Assembly (NCBI GenBank): GCA_902702965.1
Contig: CACRXP010000178.1
Span: 953,088 to 1,017,087, forward strand
Length of the DNA stretch: 64,000 bases
From: Spirometra erinaceieuropaei
Taxonomy: Eukaryota; Platyhelminthes; Cestoda; Diphyllobothriidea; Diphyllobothriidae
Reading direction: 5' to 3'
A model generated the notes under the pieces. The model saw nothing but the letters and a program-made list of their open reading frames with translations. It did not search any database and was not told where the DNA came from. Positions 1 to 12,576 of this stretch are shown here, in pieces. The translations under genes and the position numbers were made by a program. Positions within the stretch are counted from its first letter, which is position 1, and every line of letters starts with the position of its first letter.

Positions 1-1990
1 CTACCGGAGCTTAAGCCTGCGCATAGGTGTGCAGCTGCAGTACCCATTTGTGGCCAAGCCCAATCCCCGCGTGACCCTTTGTTGTGAACGAACTAAGCCA
101 TTGAGATGTCAAATTATGCCGCATTAGGGAGTAAAAAACGCCAAGTCGTAAACGATTAGGGAGTTTGACGGAAAAAGTCGTTGACGAAGACAATTTGTTC
201 AACGTGCTAGACAGCCTGCTGGGAGCATGCATCACGCTGACGATTAGTTGACTTTATCGTCACGCAGTCGTGCATGCACAGATTGCAGCTAAATAAGTCA
301 AGAAAAGTCAGGCGCATCAGGTTGACAGCGAACAGCATGAACAAACTAACATTGTTCGCCTATGCAGGCGTCTGATATTGAGACTGGTCGGATTTAAAAA
401 ACTACTGAAAACGTCATTTTTTATACAGGGAAAGGACATCCGGAAAATGGACAAGTGGTAGTCGGGAATATCGGGTTAGGAGTAGCCGTATAAGGTGAGG
501 ACTAATCGAACAGTAAATATTGCTAAAATTTGCGACTTTGACGATCAAAATTTTCCCATAAACTATAGTAGGAGATTATGGTATACTTGGCTTCCCATTA
601 TTGACGAATACAGCCTTTTTCGGTTCAATAAACGAAGTGATATTTTGTAAGGTAAAGTATTAAAATACTTTCTACTAGAGAATTAGCAAATAAGAAACAT
701 TTAAATAATTTTAACTTGAACAAATGGCAAATCCATAATCGCAAATGCATCCGGATTAGGAGTGTAAGATTTGGCTTCTGCCACCTTTCCTACCCTTAAG
801 ATAGTAAGAATCTTTTCCACTTTGCGTTCATACCTGCAGCCGTTTGTGCAGCATCCGTAAATCTTTCTTGTTTGCTCGTAGTTCCGCCTCCTCTACCTCA
901 AATTGCCCTTACTTTATCAATTCCAAGTAATATTTTCTTCAAACTAACTTTCCAGCCGATATTCAGTCATAATCTTTTTTCTCAACATTTAAAGTGAATC
1001 TGCGCGCTTATGTAAGCATCAACCCCAGTACGCCCTAACTCGTCCTACGCCAAATGCAGAAGCCCACACTAGGTGAGAGAGGAACGAGGAGAGCCAGATG
1101 GCTGCACAAGAAAGCTGAATTTTTTGCCCTAGTTGAAAAAGTAGGCCGAACAATGGAGATGTCAAAGGACACCATATCAATAAGCATTGCGTTGCCGAAA
1201 GCGACCTTATCTCTAGGCAGGCACAGTGAAAGTCGGGGAAAACAAATTGTAAAATGCCTGTGGAAAACACAGGTAGCGTTGTAGATCTGATAAGTTAGGC
1301 AGTTAACGAAAGCATACTCAACCCCATTCCTAATGAGATTCAGGGAAGCAAAATGAACGAGTGTAGGAGCACATTCTACACTCACGTTTGAAGTGGAAGA
1401 AGTACGTCTTTAGTGAAAAAGCTTGCGGACTGGACGGATGGTCACAAACGGTCACCAGAAAAAATTCATTAAACCAAAGAGTGACATTGAGATAGGGGTC
1501 TGGACTATAAGTAGGCATAAACGTCACGTACGGCGACCTGCACAGAAACGCACGAAAACACCGAAAACGGATGTCCATAAACTCTGGTCAGATAAGGCGC
1601 ACGTATGGTCAAGTGCTCTGACCCAACGGCGTGCGCGGTCATTTGGCTTAATGGGGCGAATAAAGGCAAAAGCAGGCCTGCATATGGCCATTGCAAATCC
1701 ATATCTTAGGCTTAGAAAGAATATATTCGCGAAGATAGTGGACGCATGGACAGTTGCAGGAAGGGAAAAGGGACTTTCATGATTTCAATATGGCGCAGAC
1801 TAGCGGCAACATTAAATAAAACAGTGTTATGCCGTTGTCTTAAATATCGAAGTGGACTGTTAGACAGCTGCGGCTGCAGTAAGCTGCTTTGTGCTATGAC
1901 AAGGATAGGGTGTTTTAGAGAGGCTAGGAGTTACGATTCACAGGTCGGTTATTGGAGCGTTCTTTATATAATTAGAATCTGGTCAAGCCT
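1..1990. other. Intergenic, no recognisable gene
   Basis: I see no conserved protein domain, tRNA or structured repeat here. Open frames up to about 119 codons exist around 1423-1782 on the + strand, but their translations resemble nothing I know and have no splice or domain support. Chance open frames of this length are expected in a sequence of this size. Confidence 0.5.
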
Positions 1991-1999
1991 CAGAATCTG

Positions 2000-3345
2000 A
2001 CTTAGTGGCTTGGTGTTAAGTGCTATAGTTAGCCTTTGGTTTATAGTTTCAGAATTTAACGTCACGCCAAAGTGGAGTTAGGACTATGGTGGTTAAGGGA
2101 TAAACAATTAAGTTTGAGGCGAGAGTTGGTGTAAGTTGAACGTCTGATTTAAAAGTTAGGGCTTTAGATTTAGAATTCGATATTGTGGTCAAATTTGTGG
2201 ATGGGATTTAGAACTTTGAGATTGACTGTTCCGAGTTAGGTATACGGCTGGAGTTAACGCAAGTCGCAACCTTGGGGTACAAGATTGATGTTCAGTGTTT
2301 AGTGGGTTAGAACTAGGGTTCGGGAAGACATTAGGTATTTAGGGCTTCCGGTTAGCTGTGTGGTTGGTCGTTTGTGGTTCAAAACTATTGTTTAGGGTCT
2401 AGGATTTATGCCCGGAATGTAGGTCCCAGAAGACCCCTGTTAGTCTTCGAGTTAATTTTAAAAACCCCAATTTTGAAGTAAGTATTAACATTATTTTAGG
2501 GCTTAAGAGTTAAATATTACGCCCACTTTTAACGTCTGGCTGTAGGGGTGCTGAAGTGACGAAATAGGTGACGTTTTTCTGTTCCACTTAGTTTGCCTTC
2601 CTTTGTTTTGCTCTCATGATCCGCACCTCCGTGGCTGATCCGTCACATGTTTTTCTCCGACCCGTCGACTGGCATACCTATTTGTAGTTAAGCATCCACT
2701 CTATTATAGCGGGTTTTCCTAAAGCCTGTTCTCCTTGGCTGACAAACTGTTCTATCAACCCATCTCGTCCGTCCTGAGTTATGCTATCTCCGTAAATATA
2801 GTGCCATAGGTTCTTTTACCGTACCCGATTATGGACTGCGCATTTGTCTATATAGATACCACCTTCAACCATCTGGCGCCGTTTGCTTACATATTTTCTA
2901 ATATGATGCATTTCAGACTTCCGGAAATGTGTTGGTCTTGTCATTGGTTTCAGCCAAAAAACTGTCAATAATGCCTGCGTGATTGGGTAATTCTGATTTC
3001 AGTTTTGTCTTAAGCCGGTATATTTTCGACGCGCACATTTTTATTGGTTATGGCAGTAAAAGATTGGTCCTTCCTGCGGGCTTGCACTTTGGTCCTCCGT
3101 AGAAAAGATAATTGGATTTGGGTGCTTGAGATTCGATCATGAACACTTTGCTTGCACTATCGCGTTAACTGTTGGGATTACGGTGCAGCTGCTCACTGTA
3201 ATCCTATCGGATTTAGATTATGCTTAGAATGGTAGGTGACTGTTAGTCGCATATGTTGGGCCAATACTGACATTTATTTGCAAGATTTTGGGTGTTAAGG
3301 ATTAGTCCATAGTTAGGTTTTCGGTTTTTACTTAGGGTTCATTGG
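2000..3345 (+). repeat. Degenerate TTAGG-like tract
   Basis: The + strand is unusually rich in TTAGG, GTTAG, TTAGGG and TAGGGTTT words, for example around 2080-2160, 2220-2420, 2480-2510 and 3295-3345, with no clean tandem periodicity. This could be a decayed interstitial telomere-type or minisatellite array, because the flatworm telomere repeat is TTAGGG. It could also be plain strand composition skew. No coding potential is evident on either strand. Confidence 0.35.
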
Positions 3346-3387
3346 TTGGCCTAATAGCAATCGGTATCGACGAGATATTGCGTCGAT

Positions 3388-3393
3388 ACTACA

Positions 3394-3446
<53 letters not shown>
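3388..3446. repeat. (CTA)n/(ACT)n microsatellite
   Basis: A nearly perfect trinucleotide run of about 18 CTA/ACT units, with one early interruption. It reads as poly-Tyr in one frame, which is an artefact and not a protein. Confidence 0.95.
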
Positions 3447-6400
3447 CGTTTCCTGCCGACATTTAGTTTATTTTATTGTATATTAACCGGTCATTTGAAC
3501 CCAACACCGAACAAACATAAACCGCGAAGACAAGTGAGCGGTATTTTGCGAGTTGTTAACTAATTACGTATAGTAAATTAGGTAAGTATCACACAACAAT
3601 ATAAACGAAAAGAACAGTCCGTATTCACAAGGACCAGTCACGTATTGCTTCGAAGTAGACGGCCAGATACCCTTTTTGAAAGTTAGGTATATGTAGAATA
3701 TGTAGGCACATGGCTTACCCTTCACTTTTGAAACAGTTTGACTTCTTTGTAGTCTTTTACCTGCCACGTCCGGGTGAAAAAAGGCGGAAGAGGCATCCAA
3801 ATCATAGAGGTCCACATGCTCCCATCTGTTTCATCTTATTCAAAGATCCGTGCGCAGTGACTTAAGTAAGATATGTAGTAACTCACCATAAATCAGTTCG
3901 TAAAACTTCGAACTCCATAGGAGAACCTGGGCGGTTGTTCTTTTGGCAGCTAAAGGACGTCATAGTGGATGGGATTGTTTTACTGTCATGTTTGGACGCG
4001 ACAGGTATGGTATCTGCGCAACATGTATTCTTACCGTCTGCTGAAATGCCTGTCTTAACGTAACGTTAGTTAAAATGATCAAAATTAAACAGCTATGTAG
4101 ACAACAGAAGAAATGAAGTGGGCAGCAATAAAGTTACGTCAGCAGAGTCACGCGCACACACGCCACGGCAGAGTAAATCGTAGTGGCGCTCTTCGCGTGA
4201 CGTACACGCAGAGCGACAAGTTTACCAGCCAATCAAAGCGGGATGAAAAGGGCAGCTGACCAATGAGAACGATATTGGTGAATACTTCGACAAACGGCTA
4301 TACAAGTATATCGCGTCGATATCGACATGCTATTAGGGCAGCATTACCTATGAAATTCAGTTCACTACAATATATGGGAAGAAATGGTGATTACAGTACG
4401 CAGTGAAGGGTACTACCATGCGCTTCGGATTATCATTTTAGGGATTCGGACTAGGCTTCAAATTGCAGAATGATGGACTGTCGATATTAGAAAAGATTGA
4501 TTTGAGACATAAGATAAGCAGTAGGCTGTTTCTGCCATAGTTGGCGATCGCGTTTTGTATACAGATAGGGCTTACCGTCCCACTTTTGATCTCAACTATG
4601 GGTTTCAATGGTGTGTCCACCATATAAGCTGTTGTGCGGTCTCTGCTCTGGCATTGAGCCATACAGGCATGTCAAAATCTCCGCGCTTTACCAACGGTTA
4701 CCGGTTCTGTGGGAGTTCTGCTTAAATTCACTAATTAGTCGAAGCTGTGTTTGATATTCGGCTGTTACATAAAGGCTACCGGTTTTTCTTTGTTATGTTT
4801 GACCAATTTTCCTTTCTGCTTTTGCCTCCACTTTGCTTTCCCCGTTTAAAAGTCCAGTAGCTTGTCCTTAGTAGCACCACTTCCGCTAAAAGTCCCAGCC
4901 CAAGAATGTGCTTATCTGAAGCTGATAATCAGGTATTATTCGATATTCTGTTCTCTCCTCTGCATAACCATAACTTGCGCTTAGGCCTAAGCCGGAATGC
5001 CAGCACTTTAATTACAGAGTTCTGTGCCACTCATTTGTGCCATAGGGATTTCTTTAAGACGAGGCATGATCGGGTCACGCTCCCTTCTCACCATCACCTT
5101 GTTATTTTCACTGGCCACGCTTGTTGTTCTCCTCGTACTTCATGTTTTTTGAGCGCAGACACATGTCAGATACTCTACGTCGCCCCATAGTTCACCAGAC
5201 TTAACCCCGTTTTCTCATTCTAAGTTGAAAGTGCATATATTATAAGATTTGTCTTGACACTCTTAACTCGAAATTTAATCCCTCGACCAATCGCCAGATC
5301 ACAACTGCGCGGGTTTCCTGTTTGCTCGGATGAGGGCTTCCTGCGACTCCTTCACTAGGTTGTAGTGTTTTATGTTTTGCCTAGCTTTATTTTGACGATC
5401 GTCACTCAGTCACATACGCATTGGTGTCTGGCCTGTGGGCGTGAATGCTACAATAAACACTACGCTCCTCAGTCGGGTGCTGTTAGCGGCTTGCCTATGC
5501 AAGCCACTCCGTCCGGAGTAGATGAAGGATTGGTATTTCATTATCGCGTTAGCGCTCGGTCGTTGCCATGGTAAAACATACAACTGAAATATCAGCATCG
5601 ATATTCGCCTGCGACTGCGGATCTGTTATCGGTCCTGGCGTCGTGTACGCCAACGAGAAGATCGGCTCCTTGGTCGTCCTATCATTCATAGGATTTACTT
5701 TAAGGCTTTTTATGCCACCTGCCATCCGCCGTCAGTCGCACGCTTATGATCACGACGAGTGGTATAATGAATTACAGTTTTCAGTTATGAAAAAGGATCT
5801 TGGACAGACTAAGATATAAGTCTCCTGGATAGGTACTGCGGACAGGGAAGAACAGCCAAGTGGACTGTCACTTTCAGATATCATTTCAGTGGCGAACTTC
5901 TTGTGGAGCCCAGATACTCCTGTAGTAGGTTCTTTAATTAAGGAAAACAGTCTGGAGATGGCCACATGAGAGAATACACTACTACACCTTAGCAATCCGT
6001 TTTTTGAACTCGACGGGGATCCTTGAGTTGCTGGCAAATGTGCAAGATGCATAATTGCGATGCAATTTAAAATGCATCCCTCGTTGATGGAACTCCGCAG
6101 AACTTCTGTCGAGGCCATAGGTGGTACTGGACTTCCCCGAGGCGTGAAAGACTGCTTTTTCTCGTAGGAAAACCTACGCGGAAATTCCGTTAAGGTTACT
6201 GCAGTATGCCTCAGTGCCATGGTATGCCTGTCGTCTTGAGATTGAGGAAATTATTGAAGTGCCTTACCCAAAAACGGATGTAACTAAGCGTAGTAGGTGA
6301 TGCTTGAACTTTCCGTTCGTCACTTGCTAAGACGCTACCTAGGGCAATCCAATTTATCGTGATGAACGTAAATGACGCCGTTCTTTTATTCTTCACCTGT

Positions 6401-8258
6401 TCTAAGTTGGCGCATCTGCAGTTAGTTCCGTGCATACTAGTCGTTTGTTCGTGACGCTTTAGTCGTCCAATACTGTAACTTCGTCGGCTAACTAACATTT
6501 CGTCAGTTTGTACTTGACTGCCGGCACGAACCAGTTGGCGAATTTCGCGGATTGGGGCGTTGGAACAAACGTTCCTGAAAATTACACATCAAGTAACATC
6601 TGCTTTGGCGGTGCGTCAGTCGTTAATGTACGTGGGGCTGCTAGTGCTCCGTAGACAAATGTCAAGCAGCTGTTCAGGCGATGGCGGGCGGTCGGGTACA
6701 TAAGATTGAATGGAGGTGCGACACCGTCACCGGTTTTCAGAAGGGTCGAAACCGCACTGGGTTTCCGCATTCGCAGTTCACCTAGAGAGTAATGAGTATA
6801 TTGTCTTGGCATTACGCAATGACTTGAAAGAAATTGTTGCAATTTTGGATGGTCTGGTCGTCAATAAATTGGGGGGTGGGGTGCTGCTTTTCCGAGACCG
6901 CTAATTTGGCATTGGCGGTCTCCAAAGCATGCCCGAAAAGATATATTACACTGGGAAGAAACAAAGGCGATTGCTGGAACAAAGGCTTCATTTGTCTAAA
7001 GTTTCGAACCCACGCTTGAACCCATCCTCAGAGACAGTATCAGATATGGATAATACATACGCGGGAAGTTTCAGAATTTATAGGATTCTGTCGGTATGCT
7101 ACTGCATACCTGTGACAACGGATTCACATTCATCGAGGATGACTGCCCTCTGATGCGCTAATTAATTTAATTATCCGTGCCAGGTGTTGATGTGATGATG
7201 GCCCGGCCACCTAGCTCCCCGGCATTTGCGCCTCCTGGTTGGCTAATTACCTTGATTAAACCAAGTGATTGCACGGAATATGGAATGGGGACGTCATTAC
7301 ACTTGTTTGCGAACTGGGGTCGCCTGAACCATGGCTGACTTTTGCCTCCACTGCGCGGATTTTCTTTACAACCATTCATCTTCCAGTTAAAATTTTCTAA
7401 TAATTCACCCTTACACAGTAAGCATGTGTTTCAGCTTACAGATTAAGTAGTTTGACTCCACATTGAGCCTTGCTGCAGGTGCGCTGGATCAACACCGGAA
7501 TCGGGCAGACTGGGTTGCGGTGGGCGTTACTCGAGCCACACAGATTCCCGCATCCCATAAACGCTACCACACATGTGGATGCGATGGCACGCCTAGGCGC
7601 ATGTTTCAATCGTCACCAAGCTTTGTGCCAAATCCCAGCATCCTATGGCTGACCGGCTCGGACAGTGGACTGATGAGTGGGAAAGAGAAGAGAGAGAGGC
7701 CATCTCTGGGAAATCTACCCTCTCGACACTTCAGTACAGTGCAGACGAGCCGGACTGTGTAACCATGTCAGCCACTGCGCGCGAGTCCCCTCAACTCAAT
7801 CTCACTCTTTCTTGCCAAGTGGGTGAGGGAGGGGTGAGTTCAGCAGATGTTACTAATGTCTATTATCGTTCGAAACTAGTTTCCGTGCATTTCACAGTCC
7901 TGCGTCCACCATGCAATGGAGCACCAGGTGGTCATCGTTGTTTTCGATGGCCATATAGTCAGGTTGTATTTTGCGGATAGAGGTCAGTATTAGGGAACGA
8001 AATTATGCATCGAATTTGATAGGGAAATTGTTACTACGTTTAATTTTTAATTTAATGCAAATACTATGATTTAATGTCTCAACAGTTTCCTGTATTTCTA
8101 CGCTCCTAACTGCCGTATAGTTTGTTAGTAGTGTCACTCGGCTTAGCCCTATAATTCTGCTCAGATTTACACTTCCATTGTTTGAATTGTGTGCATTGGC
8201 CTAGTTCTGATTTTTGACAAGTCTGTTGACCTTAAGATTTGAACGTAATGCTAGCATC
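3447..8258. other. Intergenic, no recognisable gene
   Basis: No conserved domain is visible. A 156-codon open frame on the - strand (5750-6220) and overlapping + frames at 7463-7980 have no family resemblance and no splice context. The tract from about 4140 to 4340 contains CCAAT-type words and a CpG-richer patch, which is not enough to call a promoter. Confidence 0.45.
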
Positions 8259-8550
8259 TATGACAGTCTTTTTTTCATAATCTTCTTTATACGCAACTTT
8301 TTATAGTTATTCTATTCGTTCAGCATTTTCTAAACTCCAATTTATTTAAGTTGTTGTTTATTTGACGGTTATGTGGACACACCAACTGGTGTGGGATGCG
8401 GTTTCACTAACTGACTTCTCACCCACTGCCTTCGTTTTTCACCGGGAGGCGTTGACAGTTAAGTCCGTTCGGACGTGGTCGTTTCGCTTGGCTTTACTTG
8501 ACTTGGTCTTAGCGTGGGACAGCGTCATCGATCAACTAGGTCCGCTAAAG
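8259..8550 (+). repeat. 5' LTR of the Ty3/gypsy element
   Basis: This block matches 12577-12731 plus 13293-13427. Shared landmarks are TTTATACGCAAC, TATTCTATTCGTT, GTGGACACA/CCAACTGGTGTGGG, the GGCGTTGACAGTTAAGTC block and a final CCGCTAAA. It ends just before TGGTAACC, a plausible start of a primer-binding site. The boundaries are good to roughly 10 bases. Confidence 0.8.
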
Positions 8551-9059
8551 TGGTAACCTCTGCATGAGAACGCGCGCCGTATTTTCACTAATTTGCACTC
8601 GCCGACAGTAGCCAGCCAACTATTGTGTATTGCCGTATCGGTTCTTTCCTTGTGTGCAAACTTACTCAAATCTTAACGCAACCATAGTCACGATGTAGGT
8701 TCCTTCTAGTGGAGGCCATTTTATTAGCGCAGCAACACTCTCTTTACCGGACTTCCGAGCGAATGTACCTGAACTCTACTTCCTTCGCAATGAGTCAAGT
8801 GTTTGCTTTGCGAAAATTAGCAAAGAAGTTACCACATTCCACAGGCTGGTTAAGACTTTGCCGTTACAGGTTCTTTCTTGGATAAATCATTGATCCAGTG
8901 TCCCTGAGCCGACCAGCAATACACGCATCTTAAGGCAGCACTCCTTCGACTTCATGTTGTGTCTGATCTTCCGCGGTATCATCAGCTAGTTCGCGAGGAA
9001 TGTTTGAATGACCGAAAGCTTACCAAACCTCTAGAAGTGATGCAGTGACTTCGTGCTGG

Positions 9060-9485
9060 GTCCCAAATCGACGATATGCTTTTTCAGGGCAATGTTCGTG
9101 GAACGTCTGCCATCTGATTTTCAAACAATTCTGGCATCTCGTTCAGAAGATCTCTAGTTTTCACGGCTGACCGAGATGGCGGACAGGATGTTGAAAATGC
9201 AGCGTTTCCAACTGCCCTCTGCCTCCGAGCTCTCCAATTCCTTATAACCGACGCCGGATGATCAGATTGCGACGCAGATGGCGGCCATGGCAGAAAAAAT
9301 GGCATCCCTAAAACTCCGGTTCCCACGCCCTACCTCCAGTCGCTCATCTAGCCGTAGTCGTTCCAGTTCTCGACCTCGAACAGACGATACTTCTTGGTAT
9401 CATACAAATTTCAGTGCAAAGGCTCGTTGATGTTTCTCCCCTCGCTCATTTGAGTCCAAACAGAGAAACCAGTGAGTCAGAGAGT
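9060..9485 (+). pseudogene. gag remnant of the Ty3/gypsy element
   Basis: Translation in shifting frames gives a gag-like stretch with a DTSWYH segment near 9388-9405. That resembles the short tryptophan/histidine region before the protease in flatworm gypsy gag proteins. Several stops and at least two frame changes break it. I recognise the family from order and context rather than from a strong motif. Confidence 0.5.
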
Positions 9486-9738
9486 AGAGGTGGCCGTTTG
9501 TTCTGGCTCTTCAGGCCCTGATCGCACTTTCTATTTCTACAGAAATGTGACACACAGACGTTTCCTAATGAATGCAGGAGCCCAAATCAGCCATTTTCCC
9601 CCAATTCATCCGACTTTCGTTTCTCCAACTCTGTTCTTCGTCTTCAAGCTGTCAACTGCTCCTCCATTCTCAATTTGGGCAGCCTGTTTCTCACCCCAGA
9701 CACAGACCCTCGTCGTTTGTTCTCCTAGATCCTCATGA
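9472..9738 (+). pseudogene. Retroviral-type aspartic protease remnant
   Basis: An open stretch of 89 codons sits directly between the gag remnant and the reverse transcriptase. It contains a block ending in FLMNAGAQISHFPP. The normal catalytic triad D-T/S-G is here N-A-G, so the active site is lost. The following hydrophobic segment and spacing fit a retropepsin. It is inactive by sequence. Confidence 0.6.
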
Positions 9739-9839
9739 CTGCTAATGTCCCTCATACAATCCTCAGCCCAGTCTTTCTTGTCGAGTGCAATTTCCTTGTT
9801 GATTGACGACGTTTCCGTCTCCTCGACCGCACAATTGGT

Positions 9840-10547
9840 TTGTCTGTTCGCGGGTTAACTCCCTTTACTGATCCCGGCAAATTATTTTTTCTGGATGCAG
9901 GTATTGCTTGTCCCTATCGGGAGCTCCTGGTCCAACACCCGAACGTTGCCAGTCCGCTGTTTCACGGTGGCGAGGTACAGCAGGATGTTGTGCACCGCAT
10001 CTGCACATCAGCTCCTCCTGTATTAGCCCGACCTAGACGACTGGCGCTTGCCCGCCTGCAGGCTACAATTGCAGATTTTGAGCATATGCTGCAATTGGAC
10101 ATTATCTGACCATCCGAAAGCCCTTGGGCGTCCCTTCTGCACATGGTGCCCAAGGCGACATCAGGCGACTGGCGACCCTGTGGCGACTATCGAACCCTCA
10201 ACAGCGCTACCATTCCTGATCGGTACCCTGCGCCTCATCTTCAGGACTTTGCTGGAGCCCTTTTCGCAAAGCGGTTTTCTCGAAGATTGATCTGGTGCGT
10301 GCTTTTCATCAGATTCCACCCGCCCCTGAGGACACCCCTAAAACCACGTCACCACACCTTTCGTCTTCGTAATGCCGCCCAAACGTTCCAGAGGTTCATC
10401 GACCATGTCTTACGTGGCCTACCCTTTGTGTACGCCTACATTGATGACCTCTTGGTGGCCAGCCGGAATGAAGAAGAACACAAAGAGCATCTTGCCTTGG
10501 TGTTTGACCGCCTTGACAAGTTTGCGTGCCCTTCCCTCCAAGGTTGA
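9840..10547 (+). pseudogene. Ty3/gypsy reverse transcriptase remnant
   Basis: The segment upstream of the catalytic domain reads in the frame of 9840-10109 with one stop. The palm domain then appears from about 10143 ([20 protein letters not shown]). The catalytic YIDD box lies near 10437-10448. Sequence is missing between the first palm block (about 10300) and the NAAQTFQRF block (about 10372). A second deletion follows the DRLDKF block near 10520. A frame shift at about 10270 separates the two halves. Confidence 0.85.
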
Positions 10548-11151
10548 AGCAGTCCGTAATTTTTCTCCTCCAACTTCCAAGCGTCAGTTACAGCGATTCC
10601 TCGGCATGGTCAATTTTTACCGTCGGTTCCTACCGAACTGTGCTGACCTCATGCTGCCGCTCACCAACATGCTTTCTGGTCCCAAAGGTCCCCTCGAGCT
10701 GACTGGTGAAGCACTGACTATTTTTGAGGGAATCAAGAATTCCCTTGCCGATGCCACCTTACTCACACATCCCGCTCCCGAAGCTCAGCTGTCTCTGATG
10801 GTAGATGCTTCGACCGTAGAAGTAGGTGCAGTCCTTCAACAACACCTTACTGGTTCGACTTGACCACTTGCCTTTTTCTCCAAAAACCTCTTACCAGCCG
10901 AGACACGCAACAGTACCTTTGGCCGTGAAGTACTTGCCATTTACCTGGCTGTGAAGCATTTTCGGCATTTCCTTGAAGGTCGTGACTTCACTGTTTTCAC
11001 TGACCACAAACCGTTGACTTTTGTACTTCGTTCCCACTCTGACAAATACAATCCGAGGGAAGTCGCCCACCTGGACTACATCTCCCAATTCACCACCGAC
11101 ATCCGCCACATTGATGGCACGAAGAATGAGGTGGCTGATATGCTGTCCTAA
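10540..11151 (+). pseudogene. RT connection and RNase H remnant
   Basis: The connection domain (KRQLQRFLGMVNFYRRFLPN, near 10575-10640) is followed by RNase H. Visible RNase H marks are the first catalytic Asp in LMVDAS (about 10798), an EVLAIYLAVKHFRHFLEG helix, and the TDHKPLTF block near 11002-11025. One stop at about 10861 and small frame faults interrupt the domain. It ends at a DGTKNEVADMLS block typical of the RNase H to integrase junction. Confidence 0.85.
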
Positions 11152-11159
11152 CCCTCACT

Positions 11160-12530
11160 GTCTTGCCTCCTATTCGTACACGGGATTGACCTTTGTGCCA
11201 TGGCGGCTTAGCAACAGCGAGTCGGTTGTCCTGGCAACGAGTCTATTAATGGTCTCCAACTCAAAGACGTTCCTCTGACCACCGGCCCTGGTACCATACT
11301 TTGTGAAGTCTCAACTCCCTTTCATCGCCCTTTCGTGCCCGCCTCGATGCGCCGACCTGTATTTCAAACTCTGCATGGACTCTCCCACCCTCGAATCCGA
11401 GCCTCTCAAAAGCTCCTCAAGGAAAGGTTTGTCTGACCTAGCATGAACAAGGACGTCAAAGCTTGGGCTCGGTCGTGTCTGAATCGCCAGCGCAACAAGG
11501 TGCAACGTAAAAACAAGTCTCCACCAGGCACTTTCTTCAGCCCCGACGCACGGTTCAGCCATGTGCAGCCGGATGTCGTGGGCTCCATGCCTCCATCTAA
11601 TGGTTTCACTTACCCTCTTGCCTGCGTCGGCCGGTACGCCCGTTGGGCTGACGTCATCCCATTGTTGAACGTTGAGGCGGACACCATCGTTAAGGGTTTT
11701 TTTAGTTTTTGGATCGTCGTTTTCGATGCTGCACCCACGGTTACGTCTTGACGAGGAACCCAGTTCAAGTCCGTCCTTTTCCAAAGCTCTTCTCAAATTT
11801 CTTGGTTGTACGTGCATTCTGACGGTATATCATCCAGCTGCCAACGGCATGGTCGAACGTTTTCACCGCCAGCCGAGCACAACCCTCGGTGCCTTGAGTA
11901 CCCAGTCAGTTGGTATGACAACCTGCCCCTTGTGTGCGTTGGCATGCGCTTGGCACTGAAGTCGGACATGTATTGCAGTGCGGCCAAGTTGGTGTTTAGT
12001 ATTCCTTTCCGGCTGCCAAGCGAGCTGGTCACTCCAACCTTTCGTGATTCTGATGGGAGTGCCATCAACTTTGGGCATCGCTTGCGGCAATTTATGCGCA
12101 CACTTATCGCAGTTCCACATCGAAGTCCACTGACTGAAGTTTATGTGGAAGAAGGCTTGGTCAACTGCACCAATGTGTTTGCTTGATGTGACCGTGTCTG
12201 CAAACCGCTGGACCCACCCTACGAAGGGCAGTTCCTCTTACTCCCATGTGATTGCAAGACCTGCAGTACCCTTCGTGGTAACGAAGACGTAGTCAATGTC
12301 AATCAGGTCAAGGTCAGGGAGGAGTCGCCGGACCTGCCTCAGGAAGGAGTCCGTGCTCACCCCCTACCCCGTAATCCTCCACCTTCCCTACTCCATGCTC
12401 CTCCACCTTCCCAACCCTCTCTTGCCCCATTTCCCCCACCGTCCCGACCGTAACTCTTCTAATGCCACTGGCATTCACAACACTCGTAACAGCCGTCGAG
12501 TCCACTTTTCGACCGCCTTATCACTCAAGA
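11160..12530 (+). pseudogene. Integrase and C-terminal region remnant
   Basis: The zinc-binding-like N-terminal part reads TLHGLSHPRI near 11370-11400. The core begins with a KSPPGTF block near 11515 and reaches a PAANGMVERFHRQ block near 11838-11875, where the catalytic Glu lies. Stops near 11437, 11749 and 12184 and several frame changes break it. The end is proline-rich, as in other gypsy pol C-termini. It lies directly upstream of the 3' LTR. Confidence 0.8.
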
Positions 12531-12576
12531 GTTTTAACACTGAATCTACCTTCGGCGTCGGTCTAGGCCGGGGTAC

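Noticed and set aside
3342..3563. Tyr-repeat protein
   Set aside because: Translation of a (CTA)n microsatellite.
5750..6220. 156-codon - strand open frame
   Set aside because: No domain, no splice sites and no codon bias that stands out; an open frame this long is expected by chance in 64 kb on six frames.
7660..7700. Hammerhead at CTGATGAGTGGGAAAG
   Set aside because: CTGATGA is present, but no stem II can form before the GAAA and there is no stem I complement.
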